Shown piece by piece: positions 8,901-18,725 of a stretch of DNA of 64,000 nt. Every line of letters begins with the position of its first letter. The first letter of the stretch is position 1. The notes under the pieces were generated by a model. The model was not told the origin of the DNA and did no database searches. It worked only from the letters and a program-made list of their open reading frames with translations. Made by a program: the position numbers and the translations under genes. This DNA is from Planctomycetota bacterium (GTDB lineage Bacteria; Planctomycetota; Planctomycetia; Pirellulales; Pirellulaceae), in the NCBI GenBank assembly GCA_029259935.1, contig JAJDEH010000068.1, positions 1 to 64,000 on the forward strand, in the 5' to 3' direction.

Positions 8901-10262
8901 TTAACCTGCCCAATGCATCACCGCCAGACCAAACAACCAACAGCCGACTACACACACGGCGACGTACGCGGAAAGGGAAAACGTCAAGCACAAAACGTTG
9001 TATCGGATCTTGACGAGACTAGCCAACGTCGCCAGTAACATTAGCACCGGGCAGCCGACGATCAAGAGAATCATCGCCGGGTTCAAGTAGGATGTGGAAC
9101 CGAGAAATGGCAACGCAATTGCGGAGGTTACGATCGCCGTGACGAGGACGAGGTGCCAGCCGTAATCACCCTTGTGGTGTTTGGTCGTCGAATCGTCTCG
9201 ACGAGGTTTGATGCGGTACCACAGGATCAGCCAGACGATGGCCGCGACGATAGTCACATACCAAAGCATCGTGGCGGTTGGTGGTGGAAGGTGCAATCCC
9301 GAGAATCGACGGACGGCTCCACGTCCATCAAGGTTCATGATCTTCGCGGTCCCGTTTTCGCCTGAGGCTACCAATTTCTGATCGCTCCCAGCGAACTGAA
9401 CACTGTTGTGCCAACCCTTCCCAAGTCGTTCGATAATACTCACTTCATCGCTGCTCACGCTCCAAACTCGCACGTTGCCGCTACTGTCAACCGAGGCCAC
9501 CAGATCGCCCGTCGAAGAGAAAGCGACAGAACAGACTTCCGGGACATGCAGTCGAGACTGAAGATCGCCGGACTCGCGGTCCCACAATCGGATCCCATCG
9601 CTCATCGCAGCGGCGATCGTTGCATCGTCGGGAGAAAATGCAAGGTCGTGGATCGATGTGTACTCCGATCCGCTCATTGTTTGCGCTAGAGTGCTCGAAC
9701 GACAGTCCCAGATCTCAACGTCATAGCCCGGATAACGACTGTTGCCAACAGCGATGAATGACATATCGCTTGATCCACCGATGGCGTGCGCGAACCCGTC
9801 GCGAATTGAGGCACTACCGGTATGCTTGGCGGCGGGCAAACTCCATCGTTCAATGTTGCCGTACCGGTCAATCACAAGGGTGCCGTCTGCCGTAAAAGCC
9901 AATGAGCGAAGGTGGACGTCTTCGTTCGACCAAGATTTCACGAGCTTGCGCGAATGCAACTCCCAAACCTCAATCCGGCCCTTCTGTTCAAAAGCGACCC
10001 GTTGCTCATTGCGCGAGAATGCGGGATTTCTTGCATCCTTAATCTTCAGCCACGTAGTGCCCGTTTGCAGATTGAACACAACCAAGCCGCGTGTGCTGGC
10101 ACGAGCGAGCCATCCTCCGCGCGGCGAGATGACGATTTTCCAGATGTGATAGTGTTCAAGGCTAGTACGCAGTACCGCGGAATAATATGTGCAAAGCCCC
10201 GCTCCCAACATCGTCAGCAGGAACAACTGAGCGAGACTGAAATGACGTCGCTTTTCGCTCAT
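8901..10262 (-). CDS. Membrane-anchored WD40-repeat protein
   Basis: 453 residues. The N terminus has one transmembrane segment (about 10-28, LFLLTMLGAGLCTYYSAV). A beta-propeller of about seven blades follows (about 40-330); clear WD-type units end in VFNL, IEVWEL, IERWSL, VEIWDC, IRLWDR and VRVWSV, with repeated D-A-T-I-A and G-D-L-V-A strand starts. The C-terminal third holds about four transmembrane helices (WYVTIVAAIVWLILWY onward). No kinase or protease domain is fused, unlike many planctomycete WD40 proteins. The propeller probably sits outside the membrane as a binding platform. The partner is unknown and the gene stands alone. Confidence 0.8.
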   Translation of the reverse strand: MSEKRRHFSLAQLFLLTMLGAGLCTYYSAVLRTSLEHYHIWKIVISPRGGWLARASTRGLVVFNLQTGTTWLKIKDARNPAFSRNEQRVAFEQKGRIEVWELHSRKLVKSWSNEDVHLRSLAFTADGTLVIDRYGNIERWSLPAAKHTGSASIRDGFAHAIGGSSDMSFIAVGNSRYPGYDVEIWDCRSSTLAQTMSGSEYTSIHDLAFSPDDATIAAAMSDGIRLWDRESGDLQSRLHVPEVCSVAFSSTGDLVASVDSSGNVRVWSVSSDEVSIIERLGKGWHNSVQFAGSDQKLVASGENGTAKIMNLDGRGAVRRFSGLHLPPPTATMLWYVTIVAAIVWLILWYRIKPRRDDSTTKHHKGDYGWHLVLVTAIVTSAIALPFLGSTSYLNPAMILLIVGCPVLMLLATLASLVKIRYNVLCLTFSLSAYVAVCVVGCWLFGLAVMHWAG

Positions 10263-10981
10263 GATACACGGGACTCTGCAAGCTGTCGTTCATTCTGGTC
10301 GGCAACGTCTCGTCACTGGGGGCCTCGCGCGCGGTTTGCAAAATCATCGTCCAGGCGTGCAGCCAATTATCAAGTATCGGCTGCAAAGCGGCAAGCAAAA
10401 GAGGGGCCGCGTTATTGACGTCGCGTTTCCGTCGGTTGAAACCATGTCGCTCTTTCCCGCTCCAGCCCGGGGCCGCTCTGCTCGGATGTTGCATATTCTT
10501 GTGCGCATTGGTGGGACGCCAATTTGATGCCGATCTTACCCTCCCGTTGGCATCGGTCTACCAAACTGCTCGCAGGCGCAACTTCACCGGGGGATGCCAC
10601 TGCCTTGGTTTTCGCGCAATCTAAATGTTCGGCGGTGTTGTTGCCCTGGGGGCGATGAGTAGGATTTTGCCGTTTTGGCGGAAAAGTGGGCGCGTTCTGT
10701 TCTGCTTCAACGGGTCGGCAAATACCGTGGGAGCCGTGTCATGACGGAGGATCGTGGCTCGATTTGCTCGTCCAAGGTGTCCCAGCCTACCTTCAGCTCT
10801 TCCGACCGTTACATTCGCAATTCCAAACCCTCTTTTCTTAAATTCCCGTTCACGGTCACCACTCCAAGCATGGACAGATCGCGGACCCCAATTAGTCTCG
10901 AATCTACCTGGCAGTACATCAGCAACTGTCGCCAACGTGAAATCTCATCCTCGTCTGTTCTTGATCTGCTTGGAGGTTCCC
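10263..10981. other. Intergenic region upstream of paralog 4
   Basis: About 720 bases between divergent genes. ORFs here are short, overlap on both strands and show no recognisable protein pattern. The only clear element is TTGGAGGTTCC just before 10982, the ribosome binding site of the next gene. Confidence 0.45.
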
Positions 10982-11395
10982 ATGAAATTCGTCTGCACGC
11001 TCGGAGTTATCCTGTCCGCTCTTATGGCAACGCCCTCGTTCGCCGAACAGGGCCGCGTCCCTCAATCCACTTTGGACAGCCTCGGTTTGGCTGGAATGGA
11101 AATCGTTTCGGACACCGACGGACAGCAAGTCCGTGGTATGAGCGGAAATGCCTTTGCTACCGGTTTGGGCATCGTTTCCGGCGTCCTCTTGGATCCTAGT
11201 TCCGGTAGCTTCGTCTTTGGAACGGACGCTAACACCGCCACCGCCAGCGCGGAAAATGCAGGCTTGGCACTCACGCAAGCCATGCAACAAAACGGCTCGG
11301 CCATTAACATGACGTTGAACGTCGCGAGTCCCAATGTTTTCACCGGAATGCTGATCGGTGGGGCTGGCGGCGGCTCCTCGGCTTCCTCCAATTAG
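10982..11395 (+). CDS. Small exported Gly/Ala/Asn-rich protein, paralog 4 (detached)
   Basis: 137 residues from the ATG at 10982, with GGAGG 6 bases upstream and a signal peptide starting immediately; an in-frame start at 10754 would place about 76 unlikely residues before it. The mature protein begins EQGRVPQSTL and carries LGLAGMEIVSD, VRGMSGNAFATG, ENAGL and a C-terminal GGAGGGSSASS run. It is the most diverged of four paralogs: it keeps the N-terminal motif best, while the GNPxVQxFLG block is replaced by SPNVFTGMLIG. It lies 7 kb from the other three with its own terminator. Conservation of the N-terminal motif over the tail suggests that motif is the recognised element. Confidence 0.82.
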   Translation: MKFVCTLGVILSALMATPSFAEQGRVPQSTLDSLGLAGMEIVSDTDGQQVRGMSGNAFATGLGIVSGVLLDPSSGSFVFGTDANTATASAENAGLALTQAMQQNGSAINMTLNVASPNVFTGMLIGGAGGGSSASSN

Positions 11396-11426
11396 GCAAG
11401 TTTTCGCCCCAGAAACATTCCCTCCG

Positions 11427-11451
11427 CCCCCGCCCAAACGGGGGTTCTTTT
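11427..11451 (+). terminator. Rho-independent terminator
   Basis: Stem CCCCCG/CGGGGG (11427-11432 and 11439-11444) with loop CCCAAA, then TTCTTTT. It closes the transcript of paralog 4. Confidence 0.8.
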
Positions 11452-11574
11452 ATGCGCTATGCGGAATCGACCTTCGTCACCATTTTCTCGCCGTGAATTT
11501 CCGCTACTCACACTCGTTCTCACGTTTGGCGAACGGAATTCAGGCGAGCGCGTTGCCTCGTCGTGGATGTCGTT

Positions 11575-11904
11575 TCACTTTCTTGGTAGCCTCTGAACGA
11601 ACTCGACCGCGCGTCCGATCCAATTCTTCAAATCATCGTCTTCGTCCACGCCTTCCGGCTCGACCATAACCCATCCCTGCATGGACCGGCCCGTGATGTC
11701 GAATTCCACGACGAAGGGTTCGGCCAAGGCTTGCGCGTAGGCGGCCGGGCCGATCCGGGCGATCAGGTTTTCCTTCCATATTCCGACGAGCATGTTGCCG
11801 TTGAGTAGGAAGCCAACACCGCCAAACATCTTCTTCTCTTCAACGTCAGGCTGCCGCTCGAACACTTCGCGAATTCGCGCGGCGAGCGTTTCGTCGTAGG
11901 CCAT
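11575..11904 (-). CDS. TfoX/Sxy N-terminal-domain protein
   Basis: 109 residues with the single TfoX N-terminal domain: MAYDETLAARIREVF at the start, KKMFGGVGFLLNGNMLVGI at about 24-43 and a GPAAYAQAL motif. The C-terminal TfoX domain is absent, as is common for short environmental members. In gamma-proteobacteria TfoX regulates competence; the short single-domain proteins have no established role. Convergent with paralog 4. Confidence 0.88.
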   Translation of the reverse strand: MAYDETLAARIREVFERQPDVEEKKMFGGVGFLLNGNMLVGIWKENLIARIGPAAYAQALAEPFVVEFDITGRSMQGWVMVEPEGVDEDDDLKNWIGRAVEFVQRLPRK

Positions 11905-12078
11905 GGGGCGTTCTAACCACTAAAAGAGGCGAATCGTGTTTGCTCGACCCGCGCGACGATGGCCGCCGTGTGGCCTTGATACAGGATGTCCTACGTCGCA
12001 TTCATCCGGCCTGGCCGCCGGTTGAAAAAGGACGGATCCAAGAATATCTTATTCCACTCGGAATGAGAAACGGTGCTG

Positions 12079-15000
12079 TTATTGCAGGGAACGCAAATAC
12101 GCGAGCAAATCGGCCGCTTCGGTGGGTGTGAGGCCCTGGAGCAAATTGTCCGGCATCAGCGATTTTTTTTGTGGTTCCATCAAGTCGATGTCGTCGAGCG
12201 ACAGATGGCTCTCGCGGCCGTTGGCATCTTTCAGGACGATTTCTTCGTCGGTACGGGATACGATCAGGCCGACCAGAACCTGGCCATTCACGGTTGCCAC
12301 GGTCCAAGTTTCAAATCCTTTTTCAATTCGAGCAGACGGATCCACGATGTGATGCAACAGTTGTTCCGGATCGTGCTTCTTGTGAATATTCCACAGACTG
12401 GGGCCCAGCGCGACGGCCGTGTCGGAACGTACCTGGTGACAGCCGCGACAGGTCAAGGCCTTATTGTTGTGATAAAGCTGCTTGCCGCGTTCGCTATCGC
12501 CGGTCAGTAATAACACACTGCTGGGATCGAATTGCGTGCCGAGCCGTTGAGTGCGTTGGTCCGGCGCGACAAACCATTCATAGAGGTCGCGGACCGCGTC
12601 GTTCCGACTTTGCAGGGCGGCTGCAATGATCTCGCTTCGCAAGGGTTCTTCAATCTCACCCGCTAACAGTGGCTCCCACAGTGCGAAAGCTCCGCTAGTA
12701 TCCGAGAGCAATGCTTCGGCAACTTGCACGGCGCTGCTTGCGTCTGGTTGCCGCCGCACGAGTTGCTGAAGCTGATCGGTTTGCCAGGCCCGTTTTTCGG
12801 CCACTTCCGGCGGAACCGGTTGCGAAGCCACTTCACCCAGTTGTTCAATCCAGCGGCGGATTAGACTTAAGCCTTCCTTGTCGAGACGATGGGAAGCGAC
12901 GAAAGGCATCCGGCCTTGCCCTAGTTTGGCCATGCGATAGTACAACACCGAGCGATAAGGGTCACCCGCCGCCACGATGTGCGCGGATTCCATGCCGAAA
13001 TTAGTTTGTTTGGCAGGTTTGGCCAACTGCGTGACATCGGCCGTGTGTTCATAACCAGCCATGAAGTTCGCTCGTGCTCCGCCGGAACGGTGGCAGGCAG
13101 CACAGTTCACGTCTAGAAAACTTCGGGCTCGCTGGTCGAGGTCGGCGGTTTCATCCGCGGGTGCCACAAGTCGTGCGGCCGTTGTCCATTCGCTCGGGTC
13201 TGGCGATTTAGCGAACATTCCGTTATGGCTCCAGGCCAGCAGTTGCTGGGGCGATTCCCAGAAATTCCGTGGTTCCACATTGCGATTCAATTGCCGCGTG
13301 TTCACGCCCAGTACGAAACCGGCGTTTTTGTTGTGACAAGCGAGGCACGACTGGCGTGACAGATAGTGCCATTGGAACGGCTGAGCATTCCCTTCCGCAT
13401 CGGGCACGGTCAGCGTTAGTTCCGCCGCTTCGTTGACCAGTTCCGCATCGTCCCCTGTTTCGTTCCAACGATAACTGATCCCGTACACACCGCCACCGCT
13501 GTGTCGAACCAGCAGGCGCGTCTCCAATCGTCGTGGCCACGCCGCGTGAGGCATGTCGGCCGCCAGTTCAAAGTGCTGTACAAACACCGCGCCGACGGGA
13601 AATTCCCAAGGTGCATCTGATCGATAGCCGATTCGGTCGGTTTGAGCGTCGGGATCGCTGCCGTCACCGGGCAACAGCAGCCAGCGGCGTATTGCCACTT
13701 CGCCAACCGACTGTCCGGCATTGACGTCGTAAGGAATCACGCCCTCGGCGGGCGTGAGTGTCGCGACATCGGCAAACAGGCCGGTCTCGGACAATCGCGG
13801 CGGATAGGTCGCCGCAGCACCGCGCTCGGCGGGAATGATCCGTCGAATCGTGCCGCCCGTCGTGTCGTGTTCGCCAAGAATCAACAGCAGCGGCTGACCG
13901 TCGGCGTCGGGTTGCAACGAAGCGATTCCGGTTTTGGACGAAACCGGCAATGACAACAATTCCTCGTTCGAGGTCACGCGTTGGCCATCGTAGGTCAGCG
14001 CCCAGACTCTTCCGGAACCGTTATCGGCGTAAAGATACTTGCCGTCGAGCTGCGGATGCTGCTGGCCTCGGTACACATATCCGCCGATGACGCAGTTGTC
14101 GCCGTTGAGGTGCGGATACTCCCACACCGGTGGTTGTTCGCTGCCGTGATGCGTCGCCGGCGGTTGGCCGCGCAGATAGCTCTCGCTAAACGGGAGTGTC
14201 CCTTCACGGTAGCTCCAGCCGTAGTTGCCCCCCGGGACAATCAGATTGATCTCTTCGCGGCGAAGATGTCCAACGTCGGCTGCCCACAGTCTTCCCGTTA
14301 CTGAATCGAACGCCAGCCGATAGGGATTCCGCAAACCGTGAGCCCAGAATTCTTCGAGAACGCCCGGCTCGCCCACAAATGGATTGTCGCTGGGAATATA
14401 GTACCCGGTGGTCTTGCCGGATTCTGGTTGTCGTCTTGGTGGATGGCTGACGGTGCCACCCTGTTGATCCACATCAATGCGGAGTACTCCGCAGAACAAG
14501 TCGCGGTCGATCCGCTGTCCATTACTGAGGCCATCGCCGTTCGTGCCTTCATCGCCGACGCCCACATACAAAAATCCATCGGCACCGAAAACCAATCCGC
14601 CGCCGTTGTGCCACAGGTCGTCATCTTGTTGTTCGATCAGCACCAACTCGTCGCCCGCGTGATCGCCTTGCAGCGTGAAACGCGACAATCGATCGCTCCG
14701 CCGCTTACCAAGTCGGGCCGTATACAGCAAGTAAAAGAAGTCGCGGTTCGCCGAGCCCTTCTGTCCGAATTCTGGGTGGAGCGCGATGGCCACGGCACCG
14801 TCGTCTTCATAGGCAGTACGCCAGACCCGATCTGAAATATCGAGAACCGTTTGGCTGCGAGTCGTGGCCGGCTCATTCTGAAAGAGTTGCACCGTGCCTC
14901 GCCGCTCGAGAATCAAGACGCGACCGCTGCCGTCCGCCGCAAAGGCTATGCAAGTCGGCTCAAAGAACTTGAGAGCGGGAAACGCGTTCTCGGTGGTCCA

Positions 15001-15195
15001 TGCGGTTTCACTGGCTGGCGACAAAGGCAATCGCACGCCCGGATTGGCCATGCGCCGCGGCGAATCGGTGAGCTTCCACACCACAGCAGCCAGGGCTATC
15101 GAACCCAAGGCGGCCAGCATCACGCCTCCGCCAATCCGTTTTATGGGCAAGGTGTTGCGTTGCACGCGGATCGGTTCTCGAGTAGCAATCGCCAT
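12079..15195 (-). CDS. Glucose/sorbosone dehydrogenase-type propeller fused to multi-heme c-type domains
   Basis: About 1038 residues from the ATG at 15195 (AAGGAA 9 bases upstream; a TTG just before is in frame). One N-terminal anchor (about 22-42) is followed by a beta-propeller of the PQQ glucose/sorbosone dehydrogenase family (about 70-430; FAADGSGRVLILERRG, GLRNPYRLAFDSVTGRLWAADVGH, GGNYGWSYREG). A second region (about 435-720) has a Ca-binding-like plan and two heme sites, CLACH at about 617 and CAACH at about 698. The C terminus is a planctomycete-type heme domain with CRGCH at about 916, GPSLWNI, HHIVDPSARIEKGFE and a final LLAYLRSLQ. It likely oxidises a sugar or polyol in the periplasm and passes electrons along the hemes. 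Substrate and cofactor cannot be read. Three CxxCH sites are seen. Confidence 0.88.
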   Translation of the reverse strand: MAIATREPIRVQRNTLPIKRIGGGVMLAALGSIALAAVVWKLTDSPRRMANPGVRLPLSPASETAWTTENAFPALKFFEPTCIAFAADGSGRVLILERRGTVQLFQNEPATTRSQTVLDISDRVWRTAYEDDGAVAIALHPEFGQKGSANRDFFYLLYTARLGKRRSDRLSRFTLQGDHAGDELVLIEQQDDDLWHNGGGLVFGADGFLYVGVGDEGTNGDGLSNGQRIDRDLFCGVLRIDVDQQGGTVSHPPRRQPESGKTTGYYIPSDNPFVGEPGVLEEFWAHGLRNPYRLAFDSVTGRLWAADVGHLRREEINLIVPGGNYGWSYREGTLPFSESYLRGQPPATHHGSEQPPVWEYPHLNGDNCVIGGYVYRGQQHPQLDGKYLYADNGSGRVWALTYDGQRVTSNEELLSLPVSSKTGIASLQPDADGQPLLLILGEHDTTGGTIRRIIPAERGAAATYPPRLSETGLFADVATLTPAEGVIPYDVNAGQSVGEVAIRRWLLLPGDGSDPDAQTDRIGYRSDAPWEFPVGAVFVQHFELAADMPHAAWPRRLETRLLVRHSGGGVYGISYRWNETGDDAELVNEAAELTLTVPDAEGNAQPFQWHYLSRQSCLACHNKNAGFVLGVNTRQLNRNVEPRNFWESPQQLLAWSHNGMFAKSPDPSEWTTAARLVAPADETADLDQRARSFLDVNCAACHRSGGARANFMAGYEHTADVTQLAKPAKQTNFGMESAHIVAAGDPYRSVLYYRMAKLGQGRMPFVASHRLDKEGLSLIRRWIEQLGEVASQPVPPEVAEKRAWQTDQLQQLVRRQPDASSAVQVAEALLSDTSGAFALWEPLLAGEIEEPLRSEIIAAALQSRNDAVRDLYEWFVAPDQRTQRLGTQFDPSSVLLLTGDSERGKQLYHNNKALTCRGCHQVRSDTAVALGPSLWNIHKKHDPEQLLHHIVDPSARIEKGFETWTVATVNGQVLVGLIVSRTDEEIVLKDANGRESHLSLDDIDLMEPQKKSLMPDNLLQGLTPTEAADLLAYLRSLQ

Positions 15196-15468
15196 CAAGT
15201 AATTTCCTTACGGTGTTGGATAATTCGCTCGCCCGATCGTGCGCGACACGAATGCGCCGGCGGCTACCCAAACTTAGCTTTTCGTGGGGCGATTCCCCGC
15301 GGAAGGTTGCCCGTCATGACCCGAAAATTCGTCAATACCGAACGGGACGCCACGTACCGCACGGATGAATCAGGAGCCAAATCCACGCCCGCGGAGTCCT
15401 AAAAAGGAACCGGCATGGAAACCGGCATTTTTAAGATAAGGATTGAGCCGCGGCCATGCGGAGTTTCA

Positions 15469-17844
15469 TCAACGCTCAAGCCGCGGGTCGAGCCAGACGG
15501 CGTGTCCGTGGGCGATCGGGCCGGCGGCTTCAACTACCAATTCAAGACGGTTTACACCGGAAAGGTCTGCTTGAAACGGAATCGTCACTCGCCGTCGTTG
15601 AAGAGGCTCGGATTGCCATAACGACTGGCCGTCGCCCTCGACTCGAAAGGTCAGTTGCGATGCCGGTTTGTCGGATGCCGAATCATTGATCCCCACGTTC
15701 CCGGTTAGCCTTTTATATTGCCCGTTGATGAAAAACGCCAAGCGTGACACCTTGGGCTTATTTGCGGGTTGCATCCGAATTCCGTATTCGTAAGACTTGC
15801 CGTCGACGGAAAAAACCGCTTCGCGAAATCTTCTCCCGGCGAAGAATCCCGACTTGGCGCCGAGCGGTTTGAAATAGAGGTAGTCTTGCTCTGCAAAGTT
15901 TTGGAGTTCCCGGTTCAAGCGGCGCTCCATTCGCTCACGTATCAAGCTATCGACTCGTGGGACGGCTCGAGCGTAGTGATGCAGTGCGTGCAATTTCATT
16001 TTTTCCTGGGCCAGCCCGCTCGCCTGTTGCGACAATTCCCACCACTGGTCGGCCGTCGAAACAAGTTCGGCGTTGCCGCATTTGACCTGGCCGTCATATT
16101 CGGCCAAATTCCGCAAGCGGGAATCGCCACAACGGGCGAACCATTGCACGCCGCGCTGCCAGTCGTTTTTTCCGAAACAGTAGTACTCGGCCGTTTGTTG
16201 GTTCTCGCTGCCCATGGGCTGGCCATTGCAGGATACGTCGACTTCGATCCAATCGTTGCCCGGATTCGCACCCAGCCAATATCCGGTGTAGTGGATGTTG
16301 GAGATGCGGACCCCGTCCACGACTCGGCTGGGACGCGTGCCATGGCCGTGAAACGAACTAGTCCGCGTCGGGCAGCCCAAGGCAATATTCTCTCCGTCCC
16401 TCAAGATCTCAATTTCACCTAGTCCGGAATGGACGACCGGTTCGGTGACACTCACGCGCACCGCATCGAATTCAATTGTGGGCAATTGGATGGAAAGCGA
16501 ATGGTCGTGATCCTCCTCCCAAGGAAACTCGATCTGGTTTTGCGACCAAACCTGTTCATGATTCCTCAGCAACCTCAGATCGACGACCTTGGCTCCCGAA
16601 TTGTTCACATGAGCATTATGTGTGTTCCACAGCACGACTTCGTCGGCGATTACACCCGGCCTGTTGATCATCGGTCGGGAAACATCGATTTCGATCCAGC
16701 CGCCAACTCCGTTGGGCAAAATCCAGAAACCAAAATTGGCGGACGAAGTGATGCCGTCGTTGATGGTCGCGGCCCGATGGCGTTCGCTAAGTGATGAATT
16801 GGCCCGCGCGGGACAACCGCGAGCAATCTCGGTCTCTCCATCGAATAATTGCAGTTCCGCCAGCCCGCCGCCGCGCCCGTGCCACGCGGTGATCTCCACG
16901 CGCAGCCGGTCAAAACGATGGCCAGGTAAATCGACTGTCGTGCTGGCATCGGCGTTGGGTTGCCAGGCCACTTCGATTTCGTCGCTGGTCCAAACGGTAT
17001 GGTCGCCTCGAAGGAGATGCACGACGCACTTCTCGGTACCTCGGTCCCGCGAGTCGCTGTTATGCTGGTTCCAGATGACTAGTTTGCGGGCCTGTGTGCC
17101 GGGCGGCGGCTCCAAGCTGCCCGTGCTCACGTAGGACTGCTCACGGTCCGTTGATGAAAGAACAGGATCGACTGGAGATGCCGAGGGTGAATGCGTGGGA
17201 GTCGCCGAGGGTGAGGCACCCGGATCTTCTCCGCCATCCGCGCCCTCGACGGTCTCGGATCCGCGTGGAAACATCACCAAAGCGCCCAGCAACGAACCCA
17301 GTAGGAACACTCCCGCCGCCGCGACGGCGATCATCCAAATCGGCTGCGGCTTCAACAACTGGCCCTGTAAATTGAAAGCTGGCATCGCGCGTGATCCGGC
17401 TTTGGGCGGCGTTGCCAAGGGCGAGGCTAATGGCGATGAAGTGGTGATCATCGGCGGGTCCGGCATCGCGGATGTCAAGACGGATGCCGCGACCGGCGAT
17501 TGGGCAAAACCCGTATTGTTGCCCGTGAGTGGCGGCAAATGAACGGCTGGTGAAGCTTTCGGTGCGAGTTGCTCTTTGAGTTCCGCGTCGTACTTGGCCT
17601 TCTTGCCCGCAGTTTCCAGGCAGCCTCGGGCGGCCGCCAGTTCATTGAGCAACCGTTGAGAATGTTCCGAGTAACGCCCGACTTGAAACGTTTTGACGTG
17701 AACCATGACGCGGTCGGCCGCGTTGGCAATCACATCCGGATCGCTTTCCAATTCGGGAAGTCCGAACAGGCGATAAAAATTTGCCGGCTGCTGTGAGGCG
17801 GGAATGCCCAGCCACTTGTGATAGGGATCAAACGAGTCGGTCAT
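15469..17844 (-). CDS. Planctomycete J-domain-like protein with membrane anchor and discoidin/NPCBM-type domains
   Basis: 791 residues. The N terminus (about 1-95) has the planctomycete-typical MTDSFDPYHKWLGIP start and a J-domain-like helical module (YRLFGLPELESDPDVIANAADRVM...AKYDAEL). A Pro/Ser-rich spacer and one transmembrane helix (about 170-195, WMIAVAAAGVFLLGSLLGALVMF) follow. The outer part has two F5/8 type C-like repeats (about 245-385 and 390-530), each with ARKLVIWNQHN- or ADEVVLWNTHN-like openings and WIEIDVS endings. A C-terminal NPCBM-like domain (about 650-791; FINGQYKRLTGNVGINDS, LWLDP-type end) closes it. The known pattern suggests a cytoplasmic sensing module linked to periplasmic sugar-binding domains. 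Exact function unknown. Confidence 0.8.
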   Translation of the reverse strand: MTDSFDPYHKWLGIPASQQPANFYRLFGLPELESDPDVIANAADRVMVHVKTFQVGRYSEHSQRLLNELAAARGCLETAGKKAKYDAELKEQLAPKASPAVHLPPLTGNNTGFAQSPVAASVLTSAMPDPPMITTSSPLASPLATPPKAGSRAMPAFNLQGQLLKPQPIWMIAVAAAGVFLLGSLLGALVMFPRGSETVEGADGGEDPGASPSATPTHSPSASPVDPVLSSTDREQSYVSTGSLEPPPGTQARKLVIWNQHNSDSRDRGTEKCVVHLLRGDHTVWTSDEIEVAWQPNADASTTVDLPGHRFDRLRVEITAWHGRGGGLAELQLFDGETEIARGCPARANSSLSERHRAATINDGITSSANFGFWILPNGVGGWIEIDVSRPMINRPGVIADEVVLWNTHNAHVNNSGAKVVDLRLLRNHEQVWSQNQIEFPWEEDHDHSLSIQLPTIEFDAVRVSVTEPVVHSGLGEIEILRDGENIALGCPTRTSSFHGHGTRPSRVVDGVRISNIHYTGYWLGANPGNDWIEVDVSCNGQPMGSENQQTAEYYCFGKNDWQRGVQWFARCGDSRLRNLAEYDGQVKCGNAELVSTADQWWELSQQASGLAQEKMKLHALHHYARAVPRVDSLIRERMERRLNRELQNFAEQDYLYFKPLGAKSGFFAGRRFREAVFSVDGKSYEYGIRMQPANKPKVSRLAFFINGQYKRLTGNVGINDSASDKPASQLTFRVEGDGQSLWQSEPLQRRRVTIPFQADLSGVNRLELVVEAAGPIAHGHAVWLDPRLER

Positions 17845-17978
17845 GTGCTGTTTCTGTGCGGTTCCTGGGTGTGGATGAAAGCGGGAATTTCATGGATCGG
17901 CGATCACCACGACACCATCATAGCAGGCCATCTAAAACTGGCTCAATGCTGCCGGCCTGCGGGTTGCCACCACTTGGA

Positions 17979-18725
17979 TCAGCCGTTGAGGTGGCAGTCG
18001 ATCTCACCGAGTATTTGGCCGATCGATTCTTGGACAACGAAGTCGGCCGATGCGTCGAGCGGCGTTTTGTCGCGATTAATGATCACTAGGGTTGCTCCGC
18101 TTTGACACGCGGTTCGAGGTAGGCTGGCGGCTGGCTCCACGACCAACGAACTGCCCATGGCAATGTACAGATCCGCTTCGGTACTCCATTGAATGGCTTG
18201 TTCCAGCACTTCGGTCGGCAGCGACTGGCCAAATGAAACCGTGGCATGTTTCAACAACCCACCACAACTGGGGCATGCGGGCACGGCGTCCTCCGCTAAG
18301 AAACGCTTCACCATTTCGTCGGCATTGAATCGCTGCTCACAGTCGAGACAGCCGATGCGACGCGCCGTGCCATGCAGTTCCAGAACGTTGGAACTGCCCG
18401 CCTCTTGGTGCAAGCCGTCGATGTTCTGGGTAATCACGCCGCGCAACCGGCCCGCCGCCTCCCACTTGGCCAGCGCGGCGTGTCCGGCATTGGGCTTACT
18501 GTTAAAGAAGTCGTCGTGCGACACCGATTTTTGCCGCCAGTACTCATAGCGAGCCTCGGCGCTGGCGAGAAAATCGTCGTAGTAGACCGGCTGCGAAGTG
18601 GCCCAAATTCCGCCGGGCGAACGAAAGTCGGGAATACCACTCTCGGTACTCATCCCGGCTCCCGTGAAGGCCACCGCTGAGTTGGCATTCGCCAAATGAT
18701 CCGCGATTTGTTTAGCGACGTTCAT
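17979..18725 (-). CDS. cobB: Sirtuin-type NAD-dependent protein deacylase
   Basis: 248 residues with all class hallmarks: NAD motif TGAGMSTESGIPDFR (21-35), TQNIDGLH, catalytic His in LELHGT, two zinc Cys pairs (CLDC and CPSC), a VSFGQ loop and the MGSSLVVEPA motif. It removes acyl groups from lysine side chains using NAD. Length is normal for bacterial CobB/SIR2 enzymes. It starts 135 bases upstream of the J-like gene on the same strand but is not obviously in its operon. Confidence 0.95.
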   Translation of the reverse strand: MNVAKQIADHLANANSAVAFTGAGMSTESGIPDFRSPGGIWATSQPVYYDDFLASAEARYEYWRQKSVSHDDFFNSKPNAGHAALAKWEAAGRLRGVITQNIDGLHQEAGSSNVLELHGTARRIGCLDCEQRFNADEMVKRFLAEDAVPACPSCGGLLKHATVSFGQSLPTEVLEQAIQWSTEADLYIAMGSSLVVEPAASLPRTACQSGATLVIINRDKTPLDASADFVVQESIGQILGEIDCHLNG

